NCBI GenBank assembly: GCA_024516155.1
Contig: JAJJXM010000032.1
Coordinates: 372,001 to 436,000 of the forward strand
Length of the DNA stretch: 64,000 nucleotides
Source of the DNA: Pyronema omphalodes
Lineage: Eukaryota; Ascomycota; Pezizomycetes; Pezizales; Pyronemataceae
Direction: 5' to 3'
A program made the translations under genes and the position numbers. Positions 1 to 12,252 of the stretch are shown here, in pieces. The first letter of the stretch is position 1; every line of letters begins with the position of its first letter. A model generated the notes under the pieces. The model did no database searches. It was given only the letters and a program-made list of their open reading frames with translations, and was not told where the DNA came from.

Positions 1-76
1 CTCTCTTTCATCTCGACTTCGTTTCGCAGAATTAGAGCACTCCTCACCATTCACAATCTGTGTACAAAAATTCAAG

Positions 77-1593
77 ATGTACTACCACTTACTTGACAAC
101 TTCACGATCCATGGTTGCAGCACCGACGATCATGGCGCCAATCACGCGACAAGCTCGGAAGAGAGCAGATCCCTGTCGATAGCTGATGACACGCCTATCA
201 CGCCAATCCCGCGTAGCCCCGCACTTACCACTAGCGACTTATTGAACTCTCCAGCATCTCCAGCAACCGAACCGGAACCACTCGTACAAGTCAACGAGAT
301 GTCCTCTACTGGCGACTTAACGTCCTCCCCAGCATCTCCAGCAATCAAACTGGAACCACACAGTCAAGTCAATGAGATGTCCTCCACTAACGAGATCTTC
401 TCCGCCCTCGACATTGATTCCGGTCTCGACCTCGATTCCGGTCTCGACTTGAATGAGCTATGTAGCATCAATGATTTCAGAAAGCAAGAACCGATAGCAA
501 ACGATATCGACCCGGTCCCCCGTCCAGTCGTCAGCGGAGAACCAATTCCTATCTCCGCTACTATCACGACTACTTATGTCAAAGACCTTCACGAATTGCT
601 ACAATCATCGGACTACTGGAATTATAACATTACTCCAGTATTTGATTATGAGCTTGTTACAACCGATAGGAGTCACGGATACCAATCCGTCTTGAAGCTG
701 GAGTGTAAAAACACCAACACCCTTGTGAAAGAATTCCGGAACGAAGGATCAGCTCCTAGTAAGAAATACGCGAAAGAAGACGTAGCTGGTATGGGCGTCA
801 AGTGGATCTTGAGCAAGGAAGGACAGGAGGTTATCAGAAATCTACCTGTTCGGAGCGCCGATGCTGTCGCCCTCAATGAGAAAGGACATCAGCCAGACAC
901 TTTGGAGACCGAGAACTGGATTGGTATGCTGCAAGGTAACATACATCATCTTCCATGACCGCCATGTCTCAACTGCTAAAATAGACCTCAGACTACTGTC
1001 AACAACGCGGTGCCCTTCCCAAATACACATTCTATGCTCGGGCGTTGGACCAACCCCAAGGGTTTTCCTGCGACATCTGCCAGATCCCTGGAATAGAAGA
1101 GCAAGTCTTTGGCAACAAGACTCTATTCTACCGTAATAAAAAGCTTGCCAAGACACAAGCTGCAAAGCACGCCATGCAATTTATCAACGCAACAAACCCG
1201 CCATTACCAGAGTCAGCCCTCAAAACTAAGCTCGGCCGTAGAGTGGCCGCAGCTTCAGCAGGAGGAAGCTTTGTCGGAGGTGCCCATTTATTGCCCGCTG
1301 GATCTGTTATTAAGATTCCTCTCAGAGCAGGCCCGGTGGAAGCGGCCACGCTCATTTGTCCTAAACTTGGAATGTCATTACCGGAATATAACATTATCCA
1401 AGACCCAAGTGCTCCAGCTATCTATGATGTTACGGCTAGTATCAGGAGACAACAGGGAAAAACTCTCAAAATTGGTCCCATAAGAGGGATTTATGGAAAA
1501 CGAAATGCTAAGGAGAGAATGGCGGAGAGTCTCCTGATTTTGCTTAAACATCAGGCTGAACAAAATGGTATCACCATTAGTAGGGTAGATTAG
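77..1593 (+). CDS. Double-stranded RNA-binding domain protein (2 exons)
   Basis: Exons 77-935 and 992-1593 give 486 aa. The 56-nt intron begins GTAACA and ends CAG; splicing joins MLQ to DYCQQRGALPKY and so restores the first strand of a dsRBD that neither frame contains alone. Residues about 281-350 form a canonical dsRBD: an N-terminal helix, the GALPKYTF strand, GFSCDIC, and the basic helix KKLAKTQAAKHAMQF that contacts the RNA phosphates. Residues about 400-480 (GMSLPEYN to AKERMAESLLILLK) look like a second, degenerate dsRBD without the lysine cluster. The first 250 residues are low-complexity and acidic, with imperfect repeats around LTSSPASPA/NEMSS and GLDLDSGLDL. Binding of structured RNA is inferred from the fold. 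No catalytic domain (RNase III or deaminase) is present, so this is not Dicer. The start is the first ATG after a pyrimidine-rich leader. An open frame continues after the TAG stop (next entry). Confidence 0.85.
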
Positions 1594-2091
1594 GTGCCAC
1601 CCGCAAAGTCGGGGAAACGGTGGGAGGATATGACGCCGGAGGAAAGAGAGGAGGGGAGGAAAGAAGAAGTGAGGGCAAGGCTGAGGGCGATTCAAAGACA
1701 GAGGGAGAAAAATATGGAGTTGAAAAAGAAGAAGGAGCAGATGGAGCAGGAGAGAATGGAAAGTATGAGTTTAAAGACTTGGGAAGAGATGTCACCAGAA
1801 GAAAGAGAACAGCGAAAAATTGAGGAGGAAACAGAGAGGCTTAGAATGTTGCAAGAACAGAAAGCGAGAGAAGAAAGGGAGAAGACGCAGCAGGAGATTC
1901 CGGCAGCAGAGACAAGCATTCATAAAGCACCGGAAACCCAAACACAACAAACATCACCACCAAAAAGAAAGAGAAATACTGAAAGTGAACCCCAGGCTAC
2001 TAAGAAGATTAAAAGACAGCCAGTTGCGGAGAATGGACCACCACCTTCATTGGGACTTGCTGTACCGGGTAATGTTTGGAAAAAGAAGTAG
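1594..2091 (+). other. Charged coiled-coil reading frame, in frame with the upstream dsRBD gene across one TAG
   Basis: Directly after the TAG at 1591-1593 the same frame stays open for 165 codons. The product is Lys/Glu/Arg-rich with two copies of a short motif, RWEDMTPEEREEG and TWEEMSPEEREQR, each followed by a helical charged stretch. It then has a nuclear-localisation-like PPKRKRN and ends in SLGLAVPGNVWKKK. There is no ATG at its beginning; the first in-frame ATG is at 1714 and would lose the first motif copy. I found no intron of acceptable length and phase that removes the TAG. It could be the C-terminus of the dsRBD protein behind a nonsense mutation, a readthrough extension, or a separate gene starting at 1714. 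The duplicated motif argues that this frame was translated. Confidence 0.55.
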
Positions 2092-4078
2092 GTAGATATG
2101 GAAGAGATTCCGTATATATCGTGGTAATGAGTTGAATACTTCAACGACCTGGACTTAGGACCAGAGACGATGGAAAATGAGAATTGGTGGCGTGTAGCGT
2201 GTACCCTGTGGTTTATACACAGGACTTGTGTCGTTTTAGCGGGCGAGCAGGAGAGCGAGGTTACAGGGCGGCGATCGATTGTGCGAGCGGGTGTGGACGG
2301 AAAGACGTGAGGGGATGGTGGGGTAGAGGGAAGATGCAGAAGGAGGAAACTTTTTGGTGTTTGCTCGGTTTATCATTGGTGCTCTTTCTTCTTTGTTTTT
2401 GAGTTTTTGAGTTTTTTACTTCCTTGTGTCTTTTCTTTTTTCTTTTTTTTTCTTTCTCTTTTTTACGAAAAATGCCTTGCTTTCTTTCTTTCTTTCTTTC
2501 TTTCTTTCTGCCTTTCTGTTTTTTCTCTTCAATGTATGGTTAAGAGACGATTACTGAATAAAAATGGATTAATGAAATTGTGTCTCTTTTTTTTTGGTTT
2601 TGGTTTTATTGATTTTGTGATGGCCCGAGAGAACATGGATCGGTGATATAATTGACGGATTAAATACCGTTGACTTGTATTGTTGATTTTATTTTCGGTC
2701 CTTGCTGATTTGTATGGTTTGAATGGGTTGAATGGGTTGAATGGTTTGGATAGGTTGAATAATATCAACTCTGTGACGAAAGGAGTAAAGGAACAATTTA
2801 CCATACTTCAGGATGCTGATCCATAGCAGCCGGGCATATCCCCCTAATTTCCCAAAGCATTAATCACGTCACAATAACGACGAAAAAATCACACACTCCC
2901 AGGCAGAAAAGTTTCATCATCATCATCATGTTTCCAATTCCTCTTTATTCCTATCACGGTATAACCACAACTCTCCGATATCCTTTGCATAATTCCATCC
3001 ACCACCAGCTCCAGTTCCAGCTACAATAGTTCCCTTAAAAGCCCGGCGTTAACTGCGCCATCTTTCCATTCTCCATGCACATAACCAATCCCCCAATCCC
3101 CCAATCCCCTCAAATCCTAAATCCCCCCAATTCTGCCATACCCAACCCCCCCGCAAACCGAAATAAGCCATCCACCCGCCCCATTATACCCTCCAAACCC
3201 CATAATCATAATGCCAAAAAAGAAAAAACAATCAACAACAAAAACAAAAACAGAAACAGAGACAGAAAAACAAAAAAAAAGAAAGAAAGCCGCAATCAAA
3301 CCTCCCTGAAACAAGCACCCAAACTCCATAAGTTAAAAAAACAAAAAGAACCCCCAAACCTATTGTTGTTGTGTCATACCATCCCCGAATTTGCCGTTGG
3401 GTGCTGGCATAAGGTTATTTATACATGACAAATATGATTGTACATTAAGATGAAAAAAAAAAGAAATCAAAAAAAAACAGAGTTAGTTTTTCTGTTTCTT
3501 TTGTAATAGACTGAACCGAATCCCCCTTGTCCGAATCCCTTTGTCCTTTGTCCTTTGTCCTTCCTATTTTTCCGGGACTTCGTATGTCATGGGCCATTTT
3601 GATCTGATCATCGGACGATATCCGCGTCCATCTGGTATTGCTGAAACAGTTGATGTTGCATAAAAACAAAAAAAAGGAAAGAGACTAAATAGAATAAAAA
3701 ACGCCGTTGATAATGAAAGCAAAAAACCATCCCAGTGCAGTTTGTGTGAAAAGTTAGCAGCAGAAAACGTTAAAAAAAAAAAGCAACGCGAAGAACAAAA
3801 ACAAAAACAAGAAGTAAAGTATTCCAGAAAAAGAGAAAAAAAAAAGTCAAAAAACGAAAATTCGAAGTTAGAAGTTTTTCAACCCAAAGGAAAAAAGAGA
3901 CAAAATAAAAGAATGGTATCCGTGGTAAGCGTCGAGCAAAAAAGAAGTGGTGGCGCAGATCTGCCAAAAAAAAAATCCCGCCTTGTGATCGAAAAATAAA
4001 CAATAGTCTGTAATAAAAAAAGTAGTTGATAAACATCCCGCTCCTTCCCATTTTTGTGCGCAGTGATCACGTTGGTGA
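2092..4078. other. Intergenic, low-complexity DNA with no convincing gene
   Basis: The stretch lies between the tails of two convergent genes. It has T-rich 3'-flank sequence, a TTTC tetranucleotide run, three TTGAATGGG-like units near 2720-2745, a C/A-rich block at 3060-3200, and A-rich tracts at 3220-3480 and 3740-4020. Open frames here consist of Lys/Asn or Phe repeats only and look like composition artefacts. Confidence 0.6.
2479..2510. repeat. (TTTC)n microsatellite
   Basis: About seven consecutive TTTC units follow other T-rich sequence downstream of the dsRBD locus. It is probably 3' flanking DNA of that gene. Confidence 0.85.
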
Positions 4079-7000
4079 TCACAAGTATCTAACGGTCGGT
4101 GTCACGGGCTCACTCCTAAATTTTGCCCTTTTGGCGCTCGACCACTTCGGCCTCGGCGCGGTAAGAATCGTATGTCTTCTTGAAATCTCTCCCGGAACGG
4201 CTAGCGAATTGACATAATTGTCATGCAATGCTGCTTGAACACTCAATTCCTCTTCCTGAATTGAGCTCGGGGGTGTACAAGTCTTAAGACTGTGAGCAAC
4301 CCCACATCCACTGGTAAACTCCGGCGTCTTCCACTTATTGTCCAATAACGGCATAATACTGCGCCGCTTGCTGCTCGGGGGTGTTGACCGATCCGAGCCC
4401 GCCTCCTTCTTGATGCTGGAGTTGAATGAAAACCGGCTACTAAGGGATGAACTCCGCTTTGTCGGGCTGGGCGGTGCACTGCGGAAAGATGTCTTGCCCT
4501 TACTAAACATTGTCGAAGATCGGTGGATGCCGTATTCGCCGTAATCGTAATCCTCCTCCCATGTTGCATCCAAAGGCTCAGAGTCGGAGCTGTCGCTCGA
4601 TTTCTTGGATTTACCGGATAAAATACTCATCATTGATAATCGCCGCATTATCGTTGCTGAGTTGTTCTCTTTTGATGGCTTAGGCCTTGTCGCGTTAAAA
4701 GGGACAGATTCTTTGGTCCATACATCTGCAAGCTTTGACTCGATACGATTTCTGTCGCTGCGCTTAAGATTAACAGTTGGCACGAGTCCGTTAAGGTTCA
4801 AGGCGCTGTAACTTCCACCCGATGGTGACCTAGGATCATTTTCGAACAAAAAATTGTTGATAACCACGTATTGTCCATCTGATTCCAATGAAGAGGAGTT
4901 GGCGCCACGTAGTAGCGACTGGTGGCGAGCTAGGGTGCCTGGTCTTCCGTAAACACCTCCGACGGGTTTGATATCCGACGCGATACAAGAGCAAAACTCC
5001 ATGCTGGTGGAACTATACTCTTCGTAGTCTTTACTTTCCTCCAAAATGCGATCATGAATATTCCTGCGCCAGATTTGTTCCTCCTCATCTGAGCATGCTG
5101 AGCACAAAACTTCGTATATCTGTTGGTTGGCTTCAAATACAATCTTCCAAGTGTGCGGTGCACCAGGGCTGTAGAGACCTGTTGAATCGTAAGCTTTGGT
5201 CCCAACCCTGCTCTGCATGTGCACCCTACCTTTTCCGTGATTGGACTCCTCCACACTAGCAACGGCGAGAGTAATCGCAAATTTGACCTTGTAGTGGTCT
5301 GACTTTGATACCGATGCAAGTATTAGATACGACTTGAACAAGATACAAGCCATGTATTCCGTGTGGGGCTGAGTCCCTTTGTTACTCTGCCATGTAACGT
5401 GTAGAGTTCCACAAAGGAGCACATGTCCTAGTAAACGAACGGGAAGAGCCTACATTGATTAGCTTGGTTTACCAATTGTACTTGTAGCACAAACCTTTTC
5501 ATTAAAATGTAGCCTATCCTGTAGTCTCCATGTCTTTTTTATGCGCTCCTGGACATACGGTGAATCATTATTGGCAAAGTTGACCTGGTGAACCGCCTCA
5601 TCTAGTCGTTGTCGAACTTTTTGCAACAACCGGTTCGTGTGTGGACAGTCGATTGAGGGCGTGTTTTTCTCGAGATCGCGAAATAGCAGGGGATATTTGC
5701 ACAACCGTTGGATAGGCTGTTGCACAAGTCAGCCTCTACAACCTTAAATTTCAGCCCACGGGCGGCAGCGCGAACCTTAAAAAGCAAATCATAGAGCTCC
5801 ATCGCTCTTTTTCCATAATCGCCCCTGTTATCCCATGAATTTGATGCTCCGATAAGCGCTTCCATACCCTTTCCGCTTAATTTTTTATCATTTTTCTTTT
5901 CCTTGCGCTTCGGCGCATTGATAACCTCGTGGTATTTTGCCGAGTACTCTTCGTAAACAAAAAAGGCCATGATCTATTCGGGATTAATTACTGTCGCTAA
6001 TTATTTCGCTTATGGAAGGCAGCTTACGGTAGTATCAAATGCCTTTGCGACTTCCGCAGCAGCGGCAGGATCCGAAAGAATGGGATACCTTGCGAGATCT
6101 TCGATAGTAGGACTGGCATTAATACCATGGGTCTGGTTCATTTGTGTAATGCATGGTAAAGCTCGGGTAATGTCAGCAAGTAACCTGCCGTGTAGTTCAA
6201 GCATTTCTGTGACGTTTCGTCCCATGGCTTGCCTGACATCACTGGAAACCCAAACGCAGTCACGAAGGATCGGCAAGTATTTCTACAACATACGTCAGCT
6301 TTGGAAAATTGGCAACAAACAAGGTACACACGTTTTTCAGCGATCGGAGATCCTGAAGGTAGTACTCTTCGGTGGTGATAAGCTCTTGTAACGTGTGGTT
6401 TCGTTCCATCATTCGTGCAATTGTCGCCGAGTCTAAAGTGTTAGGCAAGGTGCTGGCAATTGACTTTCTCCTAGGTGTAGATGGGAACGACGCCAAAGTT
6501 AAAGATGCGGTGCACACTGCCGAGACCCATTTATACGAAGAAGACATTGACTTGTCGTCTGTCCTTCCATGTTCACCATCAAGCCCAGAGGCGCATAGTA
6601 AATCGTTTTTTGGCTTTCGTAACATGGTTGAAATCCATCTGTTGAAAGCGTGTGGTTCTGGTCTGTGTGGTACATGGCTTGTTTTATTATTCCCCTCAGT
6701 GGGTGGGGAAAGTTCCATAGATTCGGCCGTTACGAATGACGCGTTATCGGTTTGATTATTGGATGCATAGTACCTGTCCTCATCCTCGTCGAAATCCTCC
6801 AACTGCAGATCGGTACTATCGTCTGATTGAACCACCGAATCGACCACAATATGCGGAGGAACCACATCGAGAGCTTCCACTTGTCTGCATGAAATCGTGT
6901 CTGAGGCTGTATCCTTGCTCGGTGTAGCAGGATTTTCTTCAATAGATTTTATAGTCCTAGGAACAGCAGAGGCTGGGTTGAGTGAGAGGTCTTGATTGGA

Positions 7001-7159
7001 TTCTCTGAAAGAGCGACCGGTGCTGAAAAACGAGCTTGCTTCGCTAGGTATGGACGATCGTGACCGGTCGAGGTATGGAATTCCGTAGAAGGGCTTGTCC
7101 TTAGCAAAGAGTGAGTAGTTGTCGGTACATTTTGAGACTTTGTGAGTTAATAGAGCCAT
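4079..7159 (-). CDS. RhoGEF with DH and PH domains (5 exons)
   Basis: Exons on the minus strand: 7159-6332, 6282-6028, 5973-5776, 5716-5495, 5449-4079; 957 aa, all introns in phase 0 (49, 54, 59 and 45 nt). Each intron has a CTGAC- or CTAAT-type branch site. Splicing assembles an uninterrupted Dbl-homology domain at residues about 251-473: CR1 ELITTEEYYLQDL, the central helices, and CR3 KPIQRLCKYPLLFRDL, which forms exactly across intron 3. A PH domain follows (about 500-640, from LPVRLLGHVLLCGTL). The N-terminal 250 residues and the C-terminal 300 are Ser/Pro-rich and disordered, with phosphorylation-type SPTKRSSS and TPPSSKRRS runs. Such proteins load GTP on Rho-family GTPases at the plasma membrane to drive polarised growth. 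It lacks the CH and PB1 domains of Cdc24, so it is another fungal RhoGEF; which GTPase it serves cannot be read from the sequence. Start chosen at the first ATG after upstream stops. Confidence 0.88.
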
Positions 7160-7984
7160 GGGCGGCAATTACTGGTGGTGCTACTCGCCCCGGTGGTGGT
7201 TGTTTATGTGCTGGATACTGGCTGGGCTGGTCAACGCGATCGGATACCAGCCAGAAAAATGCTCGGACACCCTTTGACGAATTCGAAGGGCGGATTTTTA
7301 TCTTGAGAACGGACACAGGGAGTGAGTTCTCAAGGAATGCTGCGATCGAATTGACCACTATACACGGTGCAAAAGTACCATCTCGTTTGAAGATCTGACT
7401 GGGGAAGGTGTTGTTGTTTCCGCGGGGTGGTGGAAGTGGGTATGGGGGGGAGGGGGAGGCGTGTGCCTTTGTTTATTGCCGGTAAACAAAAGCTCTCGGG
7501 GGTGATGGGGGCGGGTGGTAGGTACTAGCAGCAAGTAATTTTTCCCTGAAAACGAATGGCCGCTGGACGTTTGATTTAGTACTGAATTTGCGAGAGTCCT
7601 ATCCGGGCTTGCGGGCTTGGAGTGGAAGTGGAAAACGAGTTGGTGGAAGAGAAGGGGGAACAAAGAGGGATGGGGGAGATGGGTAGTCTTTCGTAGCGAC
7701 AGTGGAAGTGGAACTGGTGTGGGTGGTATACCTGTGTTCTTCAGCGATGGTTTCGGAGACTTCTCTGGCTTGTCTCTTTTTTTTTTCGCTTTGGGGTTGT
7801 GTCGGGGACAAAGGGAGACTTTGTGGAGGGAGATCTCTGCGTAGGACTCGGGAGGTACGAGATCAGTACAGAAAAGTACTCGATGGAGGAAAAGTACTTT
7901 TGGGATGCAAATGCGTGCGCTTGGAGGTTGCTGCGGTGCGAGCGATTCTGTGGGTTGCCTGCTGCGAGCGAGTTGCTGCTTCTG

Positions 7985-8165
7985 CTCGAATCCAGTTACA
8001 GATCCATCATACTTGGTCGAATCCAGTTACAGATCCATACTGCTCGAATCCAGTTACACATCCATACTTGGTCGAATGCATCCTCCTGCTCGAATCCACC
8101 ACCCTCCTGCTCGAATGAATCGAATCCAGCCTCGAATCCATCAATCTATCCTCCTGCTCGAATCG
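7985..8165. repeat. Degenerate tandem repeat around TCGAATCCAGTTACA
   Basis: Units containing CTCGAATCCA or GTCGAATCCA, many followed by GTTACAGATCCATAC or by CATCCTCCTG, recur about nine times with changing spacing in 180 bp. The array sits roughly 0.9 kb upstream of the RhoGEF start. Divergence between units indicates age. Function is unknown. Confidence 0.7.
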
Positions 8166-10754
8166 AACCTGGCCGCTCTCGCGTCGACTGCTTCTGCTAC
8201 CAGCCAGCCCTTTCGCCCTTCGCGTCCCAAGCAAGGCAAGGCGTAACGTATCTAGAGTTGCTCGGTCTCGTTGCTCTTCCCTTCCAGCAGCTGCGAGCGC
8301 TCGATGAATTTCGCTACAATTATGCCGGCGTCGATCTGCTGGAGATAAGCCGTCGTACATACATACCTTCTGTCTACACCAGCGCAGCACATGTCTCATC
8401 GCCTTCCTGATGTGTCTAACGCTACTCCAAATCGACACAAGTCCAGGCAACACGACTCCATTGAGAATGAAATGATGCAAGGCGGTCGATCTATTTCCTG
8501 AAGGGTGACAGCGCATCATGAGAGACATAGGCTATGACGACTGAGGCATGGGCCAATTGGGAGGGGAGCAAGAAGTCAAGACCGGCAATTGGCAAGCAAG
8601 ACTGAGGAACAAGTCAAGTCAAGTCAAGACCACAGCAGACCAGGCAGGCCATTCAGGCAAGTCAGAAGGTGAGCCCGGCGAAGGAGTCTTTTGTCATTGC
8701 CGAGTTTACCTGAGTGGATCTGTTCTGTCTTTACTGGTCCTCAGGCTGTCTCTGCTGGTACTCTCTTTACCAGCCGAATAATCTTTTCACACCACCTCTC
8801 CTTCAACTTGTACATAGATCTAACTGGGTACAAACAATTATTAAACAAACTAAGATGCCTAGAATGCGAGTATTTTACGCTTCTGTATCGATCGAAATGG
8901 TTGGTTGTCTCGGAGATTTAGCATTGTCTAGCTAAAAATCTAGTTGTTTAAGCACCGTAGATGTAAATTTCTCTCCTTTGTGTGTGGGGGGGGTGGGGGA
9001 GTGGGAGTGGTGGTGCTGGTGGGGGTATGATCTAGCAGCATAGCACCATAGCAGCCGGCTCCATATAAGACACCAAAACTTTCCCCCCCACGAAAACAAG
9101 CTACGATACCAAGAGTTTTAAACCTTTTCTCTAATTTCCTTTCCTCCCTTCTATCCTTCTTTCTTTTCCTGCACTTTTTTTTTTCGCGTTCTTCTTAAGT
9201 TCTCAAGAAGACGGATAATTTAATTTCGTAACGGTGCAATCATATTTTTTTTCTTCAAACCCTACCTCAAGGTCTCCCGGATGTTTCTTCCATGAAGCAA
9301 GGGCCAAGAACCAAGGACCAAGGACCAAGGCTTTAACTCACTATGTATAACTAAGGCCATGCCTGCCTGGTTGCTTGCCTGGTTGCCTGGTTGCCTGCCT
9401 GCTTGCTCGGTGTCTGTCGCAGTCGCAGTCGCTTGCTTGGTACATACAACGGTGCAAGGTCAAGGTCAAGGAACATGACAAGTACAAGGAAGGCTTCCGG
9501 ACAGCCAACGCCCAACGGTAGTGAGCACCATATGTACAGTGGACCAGCCCAGCAGCAGCAGCAGCAGCAGCAGGCTATCTATCTACTCTTAGAAGGCCGT
9601 TGGAGGTTGCAGCTGTTGCAGCTGTGGCATGCGTGCGATGTGCGTGCAATGTGCGTGATAAGTGATCCAGGGAGCGGAGTCAGCGGAGTGAACGGAGTAC
9701 AAGGGGAGCGGAGAAAGTGGTTCAGTGGTTCAGGGAGTGGAAGTTTACGCCGGTGTTGCGATGTATCGGTGTATCGATGTATCGGTGTATCGGTATTTCG
9801 GTATTTCGGTAGGAGAGGTCTCTTGGGACTTGGTGGAGAAAAGTGGAGAAAAGTGGAAGAACAGAAAAAGCAGAAAATTAGCAGAGGAGAAGCAGAAAGT
9901 AGAAAGTAGAAAGTAGAAGAACAGAAGAACAGAACAGAAGAGGAGAAGCAGAAACGTAGGCAAGCAGGCAAGCGGAAAAAACATACATCATCCGCAGCAT
10001 AATCATGATCACCATATCATGCTCATCGGAAATTACAGCTTTCATTTTCTGTTTTTTTTCTTTTCTTTTTTTTTTTTTTTTTTTTTGCTTTTCCTCATGT
10101 CTGCTGAGCAGCCGAGCTAGAAACGAGCTAGAGGTAAGCTACATATGACGCGTTTCTTGTCTCGTCTTGTCACGTCGTGTCTTGTTTCTCTACGACTGTA
10201 GTCATACGCGTGCTTTTCTTTGCCTTTGTCATTCTTTGTTTCTCCACTCCATCCTGCAGCAACAGTAGCAGGAGCAGGAGCAGCAGCGGTAATAAGGGGA
10301 TATCTAATATCTAATATCTCATCTAATATAATATAATACCACGTCTCGAAAATTAATCTCGAAAAATCAACGCAAAATCGACGCAAAATGTTTCTTTCTG
10401 TACAGTCTGCTGTACCACTCGCTATATGTATGCCGCTATATATGCTCTATACTAGATTCCGCACATAACTCACAGCTTCACATCCCCGTACATAGATAGC
10501 TCCATAAATCCAAAACCATCTCATCCAAAACAATCCCAAAACCATCCCATCTAAAAGCAACCACAACCAGCCTATACCAAAGGTAACTCGTCTGTATGTA
10601 TATAACTCTATTGCACGTATTGCACCCATAATATAGCATCCATAGCATCCACAGCATCCATAGCACCCACAATATCCATCCCATGCTCCAACAACATCCA
10701 ACAACATCCAGTAGCATCGCAATATCCCAGCATCATCCCATCCCATCCTATAGC

Positions 10755-10780
10755 CGTTTCCGTTTCCGTTTCCGTTTCCA
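10755..10780. repeat. (GTTTCC)n microsatellite
   Basis: Four to five GTTTCC units in tandem in the intergenic gap. Confidence 0.75.
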
Positions 10781-12252
10781 TGTCACAACAATGTATGGCC
10801 GGCCATAGATTTCGATACTTGATATTCGATAAAGATACCGCATATCATCAGCTATAAAACTACATATAGCTGCTATTTATCTATCTTTATCCGGTGTTGC
10901 TCTTTTGTATTTTCTCACGATATATCGTGGGCTGTATATTATGGCTATATTATATCCTACAGTTACAGTCACCGTTACAGTTGTAGCTACCGTTACCACC
11001 ACCGTTACCACCACCGTTTGATCGCTAAAGACTGCAGCAACTATTTACGGCACGTTGCAGGTATCGGTAGGATGCAGTATCAAGTATCTGTACATATGTG
11101 TATCTGAAGATTTACATATATACATACCATACAAAAAAATAAATATGATATCAATGATATATGATATCTCCATCATATCTCCATCCTACCTATCCCATTT
11201 TCCTATTTTCCTATTTATCAGTATCAGTATATATAACCACCATAATCATAATCATAATCATAATCAGAATCTCCACAATATGTAATCGGGAATGTACATA
11301 TCTGGGGGATGATCAGTTGATTCCATTAGTTCCATTGGTTCCATAGTATCCATCTGTACACCGGGCCGCGATATCACCAGTATCTCAACCTTTAGCCCCC
11401 GTATCTCAAGTTGATCCACGACACCAGCGAAATTCCGGTATCAGCCTTTCACTCCCAAAAAAAGCTTGAGGCTTGAGGCTTGAGGCTTGAGCCTCGCGAA
11501 GGGAGCGAAGCAAGCGATGTGATGTGATGTGATACAAAGTGCAGTAGCGTATCTCCCTCATCTTCATCTGCTGCCTTGCCACGATCTTTGCTATGATCAC
11601 CCCCCCTCCACCCCCCCCTCCTGTTCTCTGCGACACTGCGATACTGCGATACTGCGATATTAGGCGTGCGACATGGAAACTACCATGATAGAACCCTACT
11701 GTATGATACGGACGCGTCTATCAACGTTACTCACGTGGTGATACCGTTTCCATGTTCATATTTCGTTTTACATGTTCATGTTCATTTTCCATGGATCTAT
11801 GCTATGCTATGCTATGCTATGCTGGCGGTGCTATGCTGCTGGTGTGCACGAGACTCGAGTAGCTATGCTGCTGGTAGCCGTGGTGAAGCTATGCTGGTTA
11901 CTGGTTACTGGTGCTATGGTGCTGCGTTCCAGAAGCTTCGAAAAACGCCGTAGCTTCTGGTCTATGTGCTAAAGTCGCGTTACCCCACTATAGCTGTCGC
12001 TTCTGCTGGTGTTGCTGCTGTTGCTGTGCATACCCCGCCGACATACACATCCTATACCCCGCGTTGTGCTGCGACGACGATACGAAAGGAACGGAAACGA
12101 AGAAGATACGATACCACCAGGATATCACGAGAACGACGATACGAAGGAGATAGAGAAAGGAAAGGAAAGGAAGGGAAGGAACGGGAACGGAAGTGAAAGG
12201 AACGGAACAGAATAGGGATATACGGAATAGGGAATAGGGAAAGAAAGACACA

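Larger units (their letters stand above)
7160..12252. other. 5-kb gap rich in simple repeats
   Basis: This separates the divergent RhoGEF (-) and Nas2 (+) genes and must contain both promoters. It holds a degenerate TCGAATCCA repeat (about 7985-8165), pyrimidine-rich tracts at 9110-9260, imperfect GCCTGGTT and CCAAGGA repeats at 9300-9410, a CAG run at 9551-9571, a poly-T run at about 10067-10086, GTTTCC units at about 10755-10780, GTTACCACCACC units near 10980-11020, GAGGCTT units at 11465-11495 and ATGCT units at 11790-11825. Reading frames in it are compositionally repetitive and shared between frames. I see no gene that I would defend. Confidence 0.55.

Noticed and set aside
8007..8528. 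173-codon minus-strand frame
   Set aside because: Its body is the degenerate TCGAATCCA repeat, and overlapping + frames of similar length exist over the same DNA.
9391..9971. Frames of 130-172 codons on both strands
   Set aside because: Composed of CAG, GTATCGGT and AGAAGAACAG simple repeats; mutually overlapping.
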